Of a stretch of DNA of 64,000 nucleotides, positions 1 to 10,794 are shown piece after piece. The DNA comes from Azolla caroliniana (Eukaryota > Polypodiophyta): the NCBI GenBank assembly GCA_043228905.1, contig JBHGNT010000014.1:15748001-15812000 (forward strand), given 5' to 3'. The position numbers and the translations under genes are program-made. The number at the start of each line of letters is the position of its first letter. Position 1 is the first letter of the stretch. The notes under the pieces are model-generated. The model made no database searches. It saw only the letters and a program-made list of their open reading frames with translations, and was not told the DNA's origin.

Positions 1-712
1 CCATGTGTAGTCCTCACCGGAGACACGAACACCAAGGGGCGTGAGTGACCATGAGCGGTCCTCACTAGAGACACGAACACCAACGGGCATGAGCGACCAT
101 GTGCAGTCCTCACCGAGAACTGGGACACCAACGGATGTGAGCGACCATGTACGTTCCTCAAGGGGAACTGGAACACCAATGGGTGTGAGCGACCATGTGC
201 AATCCTCACAGGGAACTAGAACACCAACGGGCATTGGAACACCAACGAGCATGAGAGACCATGTACGGTCCTTACTGGGAACACGAACACCAACGGGCGT
301 GAGAGACCATGTGTGGTCCTCACCGAAGACACGAACACCAACGGGCGTGAGCGACTATGTGCGGTCCTCACTAGAGACACGAACACCAACAAGTGTGAGA
401 GACCATGTGTGGTCCTCACCGAAGACACAAACACCAACGGACTTGAACCACCATGTGCGGTCCTCACCGGGAACTGGAACACCAACGGGCGTGAGCGACC
501 ATGTGTGGTTCTCACCGGGTACTCGAACACCAACGGGCATGAGTGACCCTGTACAGTCCTCATCGAAGACACGAACACCAACGGACATGAGCGACCATGT
601 GCGGTCCTCACCAGATACACGAACACCAATGGGCGTGAGTGACCCTGTACGATCCTCACCGAGAATCGGGACACCAATGGGCGTGGGCAACCATGTGCGG
701 TCGTCACCAAGA
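1..712 (+). repeat. 48-bp minisatellite, open as a 16-residue repeat
   Basis: About 14 head-to-tail copies of a 48-bp unit begin at base 1, so the array probably extends beyond the left edge. One 18-bp partial unit interrupts it near 235-252. Because 48 is a multiple of three, several frames on both strands stay open. In frame 2 of the + strand the unit reads approximately VSDHVRSSPGTRTPTG. That frame has a stop at 8-10 and ends at 740-742 shortly after the array. The first in-frame ATG is near 89. I do not recognise a protein family. It may be pure satellite DNA or part of a decayed repeat protein that continues into the charged relic to its right. Confidence 0.85.
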
Positions 713-823
713 ATTCAAACATTTGACATCGATGAAGGCTAGGGAAAGTAGTGTTGATGACGACACCAAGAGGTGTTGAAGATGATGATGTCGAAGACGA
801 AGCAATGAAGACAATGATGTTGA

Positions 824-1337
824 GGAAGCGTCTTTGGAAGTAATGATTGTGACTATGGCAATGATGGAAATAGAGACGTAGATGAAGAGGAGAAGAAACA
901 CAAAATTCGAGACGTTGAGGATGAAAAGAAACACAAAAATAGAGATATAGAGGATGATAGAAAACACAATGACAGGGACGAAGATCATAAGAAACACATA
1001 GATAGGGATGATGATGATAAGAAACACATAGATAGAGATGAAACTGGTAGGAAACACAAGGAGAAGGATGACAATGAAAAAAAAACGCAGAGATAGGGAT
1101 GATGATGATAAGTAATACGGAGATAGATATGTGAAGGATGAGAAGAAACTAAAAAACAGAGATGATGATGAGGAGAAACTAAAAGACAGAGACAACGATG
1201 AGAAGGAACTAGGAGATAGAGATGACGAGGAAAATAGGAAATGAAGGGATGTTGATGACAGTAACTCTGGAAGCAAGGACGGCGACGATGGTAACTCTAG
1301 AAGCAAGGGCGATGACGAAGATGAGCGATGCTTCTAG
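824..1337 (+). pseudogene. decayed charged-repeat (KKH/DRDD) coding relic
   Basis: The + strand reads as repeated blocks rich in Lys, His, Arg and Asp, such as KKHIDRDDDDKKHIDRDE, from about 824 to a stop at 1094-1096. An A-run near 1077-1085 appears to have shifted the frame. The neighbouring frame then continues the same style (KDEKKLKNRDDDEEKLKDR) to about 1337, with in-frame stops near 1114 and 1243. There is no convincing start. Such low-complexity charged tracts occur in nuclear RNA-processing proteins, but no folded domain is visible and I assign no function. A serine/leucine-rich frame on the opposite strand is only its shadow. Confidence 0.45.
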
Positions 1338-1389
1338 TTGGAAGGTATTCAAACTGTTACGGACACACCAACCCTAGACTACGAGGGAG

Positions 1390-1700
1390 CACGAATGACG
1401 AGGCTACGACTGATAAGGTTACGAACGTGGAATTGAACATGATGAGGCTAGAAACTCGGGAAGTTGGGAGCAACGAAATGAGGAACTTAAGACACTAGGA
1501 ACAATACAAGAGCATAAAGACAAATATGTAAATCAAGGAGAGAAGATGAGGCTAAACAAGAATACTAGATTGACGTGTCAGTGACTGGTGTTGAATCCCT
1601 TGAAAGGGACCAAGAAGGTTACAAGTATTTATACTCTAAGTTGAAATACATGCATTAGAATATTTTGAAGAATATTCTAGAACCTTGGAACTTTGTAGAT
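1390..1700 (-). repeat. LTR-like arm, inverted relative to the arm at 3.4-3.7 kb
   Basis: Read on the minus strand, this segment matches 3400-3690 on the plus strand over its whole length. Shared blocks include a TATA-like TATAAATACTTGTAACC and GGTCCCTTTCAAGGGATTCA. The TATA-like site and position beside a copia fragment suggest LTR sequence. The outer ends are too degraded to place TG...CA termini. The two arms face opposite ways, which is not the normal arrangement of one LTR element. Confidence 0.55.
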
Positions 1701-2634
1701 GTCTGGAGAGTATACCTAGATCATGTACATCTTATACAATGATATGTAGATCAAATTTATCTTATATAACGCTTATATGAAGATGGTTGAGCATGGTGTA
1801 TTGTTTGTGTGAGGTTATAAGTTCAATCCTCATCAACTATATATTTTGTCATTGTATTATGACATCAATCCAAGCATACAAGCGTTCCTCTAATTCAGGA
1901 TATTTTCCTTTTGATCCTCTTTAAAGTTTTTTTTCTTGTAGTGTGATCTTTTGTTGAACATGCAATCATATCTCATCATTCTTCTTGATCAAACTTCTAA
2001 TAGTGTTCACTTACACCAAATTGTCTACCTATGTAATGAAGAGAAGGAGATGATGGTTGTTCCACTAACTCCAAAATTTGTAGCCTTTGTTCATCATTCA
2101 AACGAAGTCCAGCACCTCGCTTATGGGTTGAATTCATCTCTGTAATATGCAATGCTAATTAGCTAAATTCACCTCAACATTTTGTCCCCTACCAATCAAA
2201 TGTAGATGTACAAAAACCTTTCGAAGGTTTACACTCTTTGACATTTAATGCATACGACCCTATTTAAGTTACAAATAGCTTAAAATTCGTAGACGAATGA
2301 ATTGGGTCGTCTCCAATTAAGTTGGAGTATTATCCATCAAGGAGGCACAAATGTTAGGATGTGGATACAATCTTGACCTAATTTCGTTGAAACTTTGCTT
2401 TGGAGCAAGACTAATGTTGTGAACCACAAAATGAATTGAACTTAGATGTTCCAATGCTACCATAAAATAGGTTGGGCATGGATCTATGACGAGGAATCTA
2501 ATAAGCTATTAATCGATTAGTTTATTAATAGCTTATTATGTGAAGTAACATGAAGGGAAAGCTATTGATGGATTAATCGATTAATAGCTTATTATATGGA
2601 CATATGTACATGAACGGAAAGCTTTCAATCCATT
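1701..2634. other. no gene recognised; short direct repeat
   Basis: AT-rich sequence between the left LTR-like arm and the copia fragment. A direct repeat of about 52 bp lies at 2509-2563 and 2573-2623, each containing an ATTAATCGATTA core, AATAGCTTATTAT and a GGAAAGCT end. The only open frames are short, with nothing recognisable. Confidence 0.5.
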
Positions 2635-2739
2635 TTGTGGATTCAAAACCCTACTTATGGATATTTTTCTTACCCTATTTCAGCCAAGTATTGTGAATTG
2701 GATGTTCCTATCATGAGGACACCAGGAGCCGAGAAATCG

Positions 2740-3216
2740 TTCATGAAGACAAGTGAACAACCACGACGGTCCACCCGAGAGAAGAACCTAATCAGTCGAT
2801 TCGGATACAATGACTACATGGCAATCATTATGCTTTTACGATGAAGGTGGAGACAGTCTAAGAGCCAGAATATTTTTCCGAAACTGCGAAGGACCCGGGA
2901 TGGGTTAAAGTGATGAATGAGGCGATGCAAGCACTCTCTAGAAATGAGACATGGGATCTTGTCCCCACTTCGCACCATCAAAAGGCAATCAGATGCCAGT
3001 GGATATTCAAGGTGAAGCAAAATGCCGATGGCACTGTCAATCAGTATAAGGCTTGTCTTGTGGCAAAAGGGTATGCGCAGACGCACGGAGTCGATTATGA
3101 AGAAACCTTTGCCCCGGTGGTATAGATGACAACCATTCGAACCGTGATCGTCCTTGCAGCAGCCAAAGGGTGGCACTTCCACCAAATGGATGTGAAGAAT
3201 GCCTTTCTTGGATTCA
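2740..3216 (+). pseudogene. truncated Ty1-copia reverse transcriptase fragment
   Basis: The + strand encodes the junction between integrase and reverse transcriptase of a Ty1-copia polyprotein. RRSTREKN appears near 2775. After a frameshift near 2830 come [20 protein letters not shown], then [19 protein letters not shown], then [12 protein letters not shown], which is interrupted by a TAG at 3123-3125, then HQMDVKNAFL. The homology stops at about 3216, before the YVDD catalytic box, so this copy is 3'-truncated and cannot encode an active enzyme. It abuts the plus-oriented LTR-like arm directly. Confidence 0.85.
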
Positions 3217-3239
3217 AGTCGAGTATGCATCTGATTGTC

Positions 3240-3690
3240 ACAAGCATGACAACAATTATGTCAAGTTTTGAATTCTTGACCTCTTGTATTATAGTCAACT
3301 ATTATATTGTAACCAACACATCCAAGTACATAATCGTTTTATGTATATCTTCATAGATGATCTATTCACATTCTAGGAGTTTTTTAGAAAGTTCTAGAAC
3401 TAGAAGGTTCTAGAGGGTTCTAGAATATTCTCCAAAATATTCTCAAGGATATTCTAATGCATGTACTTCAACTCACAGTATAAATACTTGTAACCTCCTT
3501 GGTCCCTTTCAAGGGATTCAACACCAGTCATTGACACATCAATCTAGTATTCTCGTTTCGCCTCATCTTTGTCTCCTTGATCTTTATTTCTGTCTTCATG
3601 CCCTCATGTCGCTCACAACATCTAGAGTTCCTAGCCTCATCACATCTAGCTCCAAGTTCATCTGTCGTTCGTAGCCCCATCATCTATGCT
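3240..3690 (+). repeat. LTR-like arm (+ orientation)
   Basis: Matches 1390-1700 in inverted orientation, with the TATA-like TATAAATACTTG at about 3480. It follows the truncated copia reverse transcriptase, so it could be that element's 3' LTR, with the left arm a separate or rearranged copy. From 3690 to 4026 I recognise nothing. A 120-codon minus-strand frame at 3658-4020 has no known domain. Confidence 0.5.
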
Positions 3691-4026
3691 TCGGCCTAGT
3701 CCACGCTTCATGTGTTCGTGACACCAACTGATGTCTGTTGACTCAAAAAGCCTCTCTACCGATAGATGATCAACATTAGGATTCATCTTCTCCCTCGGCA
3801 GTGGAGCAATATCGTAGAGTAGTAAGGAGTCGACAGCCGCACTGTCGAGCATAGAGGTTAAATACAAGGGCACAGTCATCGCCACATGTGAAGTCGTTTG
3901 GCTCAAAAGAATCTTGAAGGATCTGGGCGTTCCCACCAAGGATCTAATCTCCTCTACTGCGACAACATTAGCAGCATCCACCTGGCCCGCAACCCAGTAT
4001 TCCACACTCGGACTAAGCACATTTAG

Positions 4027-4335
4027 GTGTATTATATTCGAGAGCGTGTCCTAGTTGGCGATGTCGACCTACAACACTTATTTCTCTTGTTAATATACAG
4101 TTTTCTGGTTTTCTGTATAGTATGCAATGAAGGCATGGTAGAGGATGAATGTCACTTGCTCTTCACATGCTCGACATATAGTGCAATTCGTTCAAGATAT
4201 GTTGACATACTAAGAGGGAGTGATAACTTAAGATCCATACTTAAGACACAACTTAGAAGCTTGAGCTCATATGTGTATGCTTTATTAACACATAGAGACT
4301 TTGTGCTTCAACATATGAATACCCCTTCTTAGGAA
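4027..4335 (+). pseudogene. LINE ORF2 C-terminal fragment (zinc-knuckle-like), subfamily 2
   Basis: An open frame of 101 codons contains CNEGMVEDECHLLFTC followed by STYSAIRSRYVDIL. This is the Cys/His-containing C-terminal module typical of LINE ORF2 proteins, here without the reverse transcriptase upstream. It ends with TAG, and a LINE 3' tail begins about 35 bp later at 4368. This is a 5'-truncated LINE copy, the normal result of incomplete target-primed reverse transcription. It differs in sequence from the C-terminus at 4978 and at the right edge of the window, so I call it a second subfamily. Confidence 0.6.
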
Positions 4336-4367
4336 TGAGACATATATCAAGAACACATGTATACTCT

Positions 4368-4425
4368 GGTCCCATAGGTCAAAATTGGCCTCTTTATGGA
4401 CGATAAAAATTCTAATTCTAATTCT

Positions 4426-4482
<57 letters not shown>
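4368..4482 (+). repeat. LINE 3' tail with hairpin, (TCTAAT)n and (TC)n
   Basis: After GGTCCCATAGG the sequence AGGTCAAAATTGGCCT (4376-4391) can fold as a short hairpin. It is followed by CTCTTTATGGACGATAAAA, three TCTAAT-type units, then about 27 TC dinucleotides. The same tail occurs at 19694-19774 on the minus strand. The dinucleotide run produces the artificial RERERE frame on the opposite strand. Confidence 0.75.
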
Positions 4483-4484
<2 letters not shown>

Positions 4485-4977
4485 TCTACTGCACAGAATC
4501 ATATCCGATTCTTTACACTTAATGTTAGCATTTGTTTCATACAAAAAACCTTGTTGAACATAAAGATAAACAATGCCAATCATACGGCATAAGTAGAACA
4601 AATGCATTACAAATATGAGAAGTTTTTAATGTATTCTATGTATTTAACATATATAATGTAGTATATGTATTTAACATATTCAATGTATTCTACGTATTTT
4701 ATATATTTTATCTTTAGAACACATTATACGTATTTTTAAAAAAAAGGTAGAGTGCTTTTAGAATACATTGCATATGTGTTTATGTGTATTAACTTTATTT
4801 CTACAATTATGCTCTAAGGCACACTTTTTACACACAGCAGAAGATGAATTCATCATCATGCTAATGTATAAGGATATACATCTATCGCATGTGCTCCGCT
4901 CTTGATAAATCAATTGCAATTTGTTTTATGTCAAGTAGAGATTAAGGTAGATAGATATGCAACACACACCTTTGGAA
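4483..4977. other. AT-rich spacer, no gene recognised
   Basis: Contains local direct repeats of ATGTATTCTA(T/C)GTATTTAACATAT near 4628-4690 and no recognisable coding sequence. Confidence 0.4.
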
Positions 4978-5915
4978 GAGAGGATTTGCCAATTACGGCA
5001 CCACAAAGAAGAACTGTAAGAACCTTATGTTTGTCGCCACATTATTTTTAATGAAATGAGAGGGCAATATCATTGCCCCTTCTGGTCCATTATTCAAGAT
5101 AATGGAATATGAGGACCAATAGTGTGTGGGTTTGCTCTTATCAGAACTCAAGAGACACAAGCAGAAGTTGTTGATGGACAACAATACAACACACAAGCTT
5201 ATCAATAAAGCACAAACACAACTTCCTTTGCCCCAAAAGTCCTACTTATGTTTCAAGTCATTTAAGGGTTACAAAATTTGGGGTCTCAACCATGACGCTA
5301 TGAAGGGGTTAGAAGAAATCGATCAAGAAATAGCAATTTGCCATGCATGTGACCTCATTCAATCGGGCATTATTAGAACTCAAGAGACACAAGGAGAAGT
5401 TGTTGATGGACAACAATACAATCACACAAGCTTATCAATAAAGCACAAACACAACTTTCTTTGCGCCAAGAGTCCTATTTATGCTTCAAGTCATTTAAGG
5501 GCAACAAAATCGGGGTCTCAACCATGACATTATGAAGAGTTTAGAAAAAACCAATCAGGCAATAAGAATTTGCCATGCACGTGATCCTAGCTCTATAAAT
5601 CACAATCTCACCACCCTTATCATCAACAAATGAAGGCCATTATCTCCCACCATTGTAATTGCTCCCTTGCTTTAACAGTTTTTTAATCGTAGATCAAACC
5701 ATAAAGATCTTTCAAAGATAAAAATTACAATATATTTGACTTCATCTTACATTATAGATAACAAGATTCTTTACTCACTTTTTTATTTACTTTTTATGTA
5801 CTTGTATTTTGGTTTGTTGTTCTCAAAGACAAGACAACATTTCAAGATGTAGTCTCTTGTTTGGTCATATGGGCCATTTACGCCTCTTAAAATATATTAA
5901 TAGATATTTCTCTCT
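4978..5915 (+). mobile_element. 3' end of a LINE (subfamily 1), 5'-truncated
   Basis: Bases 4978-5130 are a degraded match to the LINE C-terminus at 63890-64000. Both contain GAGAG(G/A)ATTTGCCAATT, a diverged Cys-rich module, then TTTGTC and ATGAAAT(G/C)AGAG. The 3' untranslated region follows and ends in TTTGGTCATATGGGCCATTT, a hairpin at 5871-5885 and a pyrimidine tail at 5899-5915. Only the last part of ORF2 and the 3' UTR remain. The 3' UTR carries an internal tandem duplication, listed separately. Confidence 0.7.
5143..5590 (+). repeat. about 230-bp tandem duplication inside a LINE 3' UTR
   Basis: Unit 1 begins near 5143 (AGAACTCAAGAGACACAAGC) and unit 2 near 5376 (AGAACTCAAGAGACACAAGG). 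Both run through GTTGTTGATGGACAACAATA, AAGCTTATCAATAAAGCAC, GGGTCTCAACCATGAC and a degraded block containing ATTTGCCATGCA(T/C)GTGA. LINE copies at 34.0-34.8 kb and 50.2-50.6 kb have this segment only once, so the duplication is specific to this copy. Confidence 0.8.
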
Positions 5916-8900
5916 ATTTGTATTGAGGAAATAAATCATACTAATTAACTAGATGAACCTTTTGAATGTTTGGGTTTAAAGCATGAGCTTACAGTTACTA
6001 GCAAAGATTTGTGCACTCATAGTCTCACATTGTCATTTGAGTAAAACTTCAAAAATAAAGGATCTACTTTAAAGAGATGCAACTATAAAATGCACGGATG
6101 TTAGGAAAATAGAATAATGTAATAATGGTAACGTGAACTTCCATTTTTCAAAAGAAATGTTTCTTGAAGAGTGACAATAGATTTGCTCTTTAATGCCATC
6201 ACAAATACTTCCACTTCGAAGATTAGCAACAAAATCAAACTACTTGATACCCCCACATGCTTAGCCCCCATGGATGTTTTCTCCTTCTTTAAGATTTGGA
6301 AAGGACCCTTCAAATCATATTAGACGTGTTGGTGCTCAAATTATATTCAAAGCTGTAAATGCGACCATATTCAATGATCCTAAACCTTTATAAGAATCAA
6401 AAGGTTAACCCTTTAATGGAGTAATTTGCTCAACTAGACTTAATGCCATTTACCAAGGGGTTGATGTGAGCTAGGTTGGAATATGTTTTCAGTTACCTTG
6501 GAGTTCACTTTCATATGTATTTGGTCAATTTCTTTTTCTTTGAATCATAAAAAATTATATGTAGCATGAAGAGAGGCATTTCATTCTATTAATTAATAAT
6601 TGCATCCCATCCCATGTTTAGATAAGAAATAGATTGGCGGGAGTAACATCTTGTTGTAAACCAAAGAGGTAGTGGCGAAACAAAGCTTATTCCTAATAGA
6701 AAGTAGTGAACCCCGAACCAATCACGATACATTTTTGAGAGGGAATGGTTTGTTCTTAGGACATCCCCGTCTTTCATCAAAGAAAATTTTCATTTTAAGT
6801 TACTCAAATTTCATTCACCCTCACTAATTAAAATGACATTCTTTCACGCTCCAAGGAAAAGTTTCTCTCTTTGTTGAAGTTTTCAAATAAGAAAGGTTAG
6901 TATTTACTCCAAGACGTTCTTGCTTTGAATCCATGAAACAAGGTTTGCTACAAGTTAAATGAGTATAGGAATGTATATAGTGTGATTTCTTTGTTATTAT
7001 CATCACACTTGATTGGAACATTCAAGGTGTTATCTAATATAAACAAGGGAACTATGAACCAAAGAAAGGATAGAGTGTTGCTAGACCACCCAAAGAACTC
7101 CTAGCAACAACATGAGACAAACTTGAACCTCCTTCATGTCCCATACCATCTAGGGTTGAGATCAACTCTTATCCATGCAACCGTATACCTCAAATTTTGG
7201 AATAACAAATCTAAAAAATATTAATTTATGCTCTTGGCAACATTAAAGGTGCACCTTCAAGGATTACTAGGGACATCTTATTTGCACCAAGTTGGATTGG
7301 CCGACTATATGTTACAATGAGGCAATAGAGGCTTTGTTTGATGAATGAAGATAATTGAGGTGGAATGTAATCTAACTTAAATGTTTTTTTGTTAGCTTCT
7401 TTGGGCAAAACATGAAAGTATATGGTGGGCAATTTGAACTAACTAACGTTAAGTTAACGCTACACAAAAAATAAACACACAATTGAATCAAGTTAAGTTT
7501 TAAGATTTCAACGGAAAAGCAAACCAACTAAGGAAGTATGGAATCAAATTGGTTTCAAATTGGTTCAATAATGAATTAACGGATAAAGTTCCAACGTCAT
7601 TGGAGAAAAAAATGAAGGCATGAAGTTTACAAGACATATCCCACCACTTTTCGATGTTCTACATAAGTAGCACAAAACACGTCAAATTTTATTTTGTGTG
7701 TGTCTCCGTTGACTATATATGCATCAACTACACTTTTGCACATTAAATCACACATTTATTAAGCAAGGCAGAATGTGTTTATGTCATGTGTGTGTACATG
7801 TTGTCACTATAATGTTATAAATCCTGCTTCTGGCTCAAATACATGTTATAACATTGTTAAACTAAAGGATTTCTTGTTTAAGTAACCTCTCTATTGTGCA
7901 AGTTGTGTATACTTATTTGATTAACATTGCTTTTTGGGCACTATAATAACATTCTCTTTCGATTGCTTTGCTTGTTCTTTGTCACTCCTTCCTGGTCATC
8001 TTGACATTTGTATAAAGTTCCACTTCAAAATAGGGAGGTTTGGCTATCGTTTATTGCTAGGCAATACAATCATTCTCACTTAGATTTTATACTTAGAACA
8101 CATGCCCTACTTCCATGTCCTACTTCCTAAGTCAAAGTAGATGGGTACCCTATGAGTATAGGAAAAGCTAAATTTTTATTCTATTAGGGTCACCACTAGT
8201 GATGCCAAGATAATTCTTAACTAATATTCACTTATCTATTACATTATTATTAAGTCAATTGGTGGTTTCCACATGGCCTCAAAGTACACCGAAGCCATGT
8301 GTTTTCACACCATATATTCATATTCTAGTTCGTAGATTCAAACATCCAAATATCACATTGGAGTTTTTATAAATCCAATGCCATTAATATTGAACTACAC
8401 ACTTTCGATAAACGAGTCAGGTGAAGCTTGTAGCACTTGTTCCTATAAATATCTAGAGATTCGTCTTAATGCTTGGAATGTACTTCTCTAATCCCAATTA
8501 CTTGATATCGTAACCAAGCCAATTGATTCATCTTTCATATTCAAATGGAGAAAACCATTCATGTTTTTAATGTCTTTATGGATAATGAGATTCGTTGTAA
8601 ATATTCGATGGTTGTAACCTATATTTATCTAAATCTTGCCTTCTCTTAGATAAAAACCACGTGCTCTTAGCGTTTCATTTTTATTGAGAGTCATAAATTT
8701 TACACTCCGAAGTTTGGACGCAATTGGTCTATATCCAATAATAAATTATCACTTTATGAAAGGTTCAACTAGTTTTGACGGATGTGACTAAACCAAATGG
8801 CATTAGTGCCCAAGCACATTTACAAGTAATGTGCATCATCAACATATACCCACCAAGAGCTTAAAAAAGGGACAAGAAATAGTACAAAAACCTATCATGC

Positions 8901-10794
8901 ACCAAAGTTTGATAAAGACATTGGATCCCATTTTTTAGACAAAGTTAATGTACCGACAATAAACATCTCACAATGAATATAGATCAAATTCAGGATGCTT
9001 ACGTGGTGATGATGTGCAATCCATGAGAGCATCATAAAATCCCATTGCCTCTTCCAATTGCTTTGAAAGTCGTCCCAATGAAAATGATGTGAATGCTCAT
9101 CTCAGTCCTATTGGAAAGATGTGAATGTTCTAACATCCTTCCCTTGATTTCTTCTCAAATAAAAAATGGAGCTCAATGTATCACAAGGACACAATCTATT
9201 GAAATATCGTAGTTTGTAGAGAGATCACTTCGACATTATCTATTATAGTGCAAATCTTTCCAATTTCTTCTCAAGATTCATTTCTTGATATCCTTGTGAT
9301 CAAGTTTGTAATGAAAAGAAGATTATAAAGTTTCTTTCTAAGAAATCACACATAGAATGCTCACAAGTGGAACACTTCACTTCCAAATATTTTGTCTTTG
9401 CGAAACCAATAACCTAGGCATCAATAAACTATCATCAAGTATATAATTCGTGATCCAAATTAATTGGCAGAACTTGATTGCATCTCCTCTCAGAACATTG
9501 ATACCAGAGTTACTCTGGTTCATTGTAGAGTTGACTAATCCATGACTTGAACAACCCCATATGAAAACGAAATATCACACCCATGATGCCCCAAATCGGG
9601 CATGAAGCTATAAAGTGAAGAATAGCTTGTTATGAGAAGGACACTTAAATTTGTGCACAATAACATGTGAACAAGTTCTAGTTTTTGGATGTATGCTACA
9701 AGGAAGTTCCGAATGCAACTAGAAAAAAGCAAAATAGAGGTTTGTGTCCATAACACAACCTTGTACACTATCACAAAGCCTAACGTGTTCTAAATCATAG
9801 GCATTGAGGTTGGATTAGCGATGACATTGGCTACGCGAATCCACGATAAGCCATGATCAATATTCTCATCTCTCTCATTTTCAAGCAAACTAGGTTAAGT
9901 GGTAGTAGTTAGAATGATAGAGTTAATGGGAACAATGTGGCAACAAATTAGTTTTCAATGTGGACTATGGTCTATGAGGATAATGGTGAATGGAAACCAT
10001 GCAGTAAAGCGAAACGATCATGAAGATAATGTCGAGTGGCAAAGCATTCCAACACATCCATTGGTGCCTACAATTGATTTCGGTCCACTTTAATGTTCTC
10101 TCATGGGGAGGTCCATTTTAAGTAGATTCCAAGTGGGCAATTTTATGCCATGCCATATTGCATGTTAAATGGGCTAATGTATTCTCTTCGGTACATAGTT
10201 TTGTATATCCATTATCTTTTGATTTTGGCATCAATTCCTATATTCTGTCTCACTTTGAAATGCAGGATATCCTTGCACCGAACGATCATGCCATTGTGAT
10301 AAGAAAAAAAAAAACAATTTCAAATGATCAGTCCCACGCTTTTATACTAGGATCCGAAATGTCTGAATCACGAACTACAAAAAGATTAAAAAAATATGCT
10401 CCACTGCAACAATTCAAAGACAGCACACCATGTACTTTTATTTTTCTATAGCTTGCATAGCCATAATTCACCTTTTAAAGGGTATTTGATGCTCGACGCA
10501 AAACATGCAATAGCAACCAGAGAAAGATTGTGTTCGAAAATGTCACTATATCATTAGGAACACATAATGATAGAAAATCCATTCAGACTAAGGAGCATAT
10601 ATACATCATGGCTATCTCAAGAAACTTTTTAACAGATAGATTCATAAGTGAGCCGGAAATACATTACATACAATATAAAAAGGACCGTTATTGTCCAATG
10701 ATCAACAAATCCTTGCATTGATACATCCTTTCAATGTTTCTTTCATAAGTATTTAAAGAGTCAGATACATAGAAAAACACGTAGATAATAATAA
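5916..10794. other. long AT-rich intergenic region, no gene recognised
   Basis: Nearly 5 kb without a supportable gene. Open frames are short and resemble nothing I know. On the minus strand CTCTGGTATCAATG at about 9504-9517 weakly resembles a copia primer-binding site, but no LTR ends or gag could be read beside it. The sequence is probably old, decayed transposon DNA. Confidence 0.4.

Noticed and set aside
216-722. Additional long frames over the minisatellite on both strands
   Set aside because: A 48-bp unit keeps all frames open together, so open length is no evidence of coding.
704-1306. 200-codon minus-strand frame rich in Ser, Leu and Phe
   Set aside because: It is the complement of the charged repeat on the + strand; low complexity and no domain.
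3658-4020. 120-codon minus-strand frame
   Set aside because: No recognisable domain or splice structure, and it overlaps the end of the LTR-like arm. Too weak to call a gene.
9500-9520. Copia primer-binding-site-like sequence on the minus strand
   Set aside because: The match is partial, and no LTR end or gag could be read on either side.
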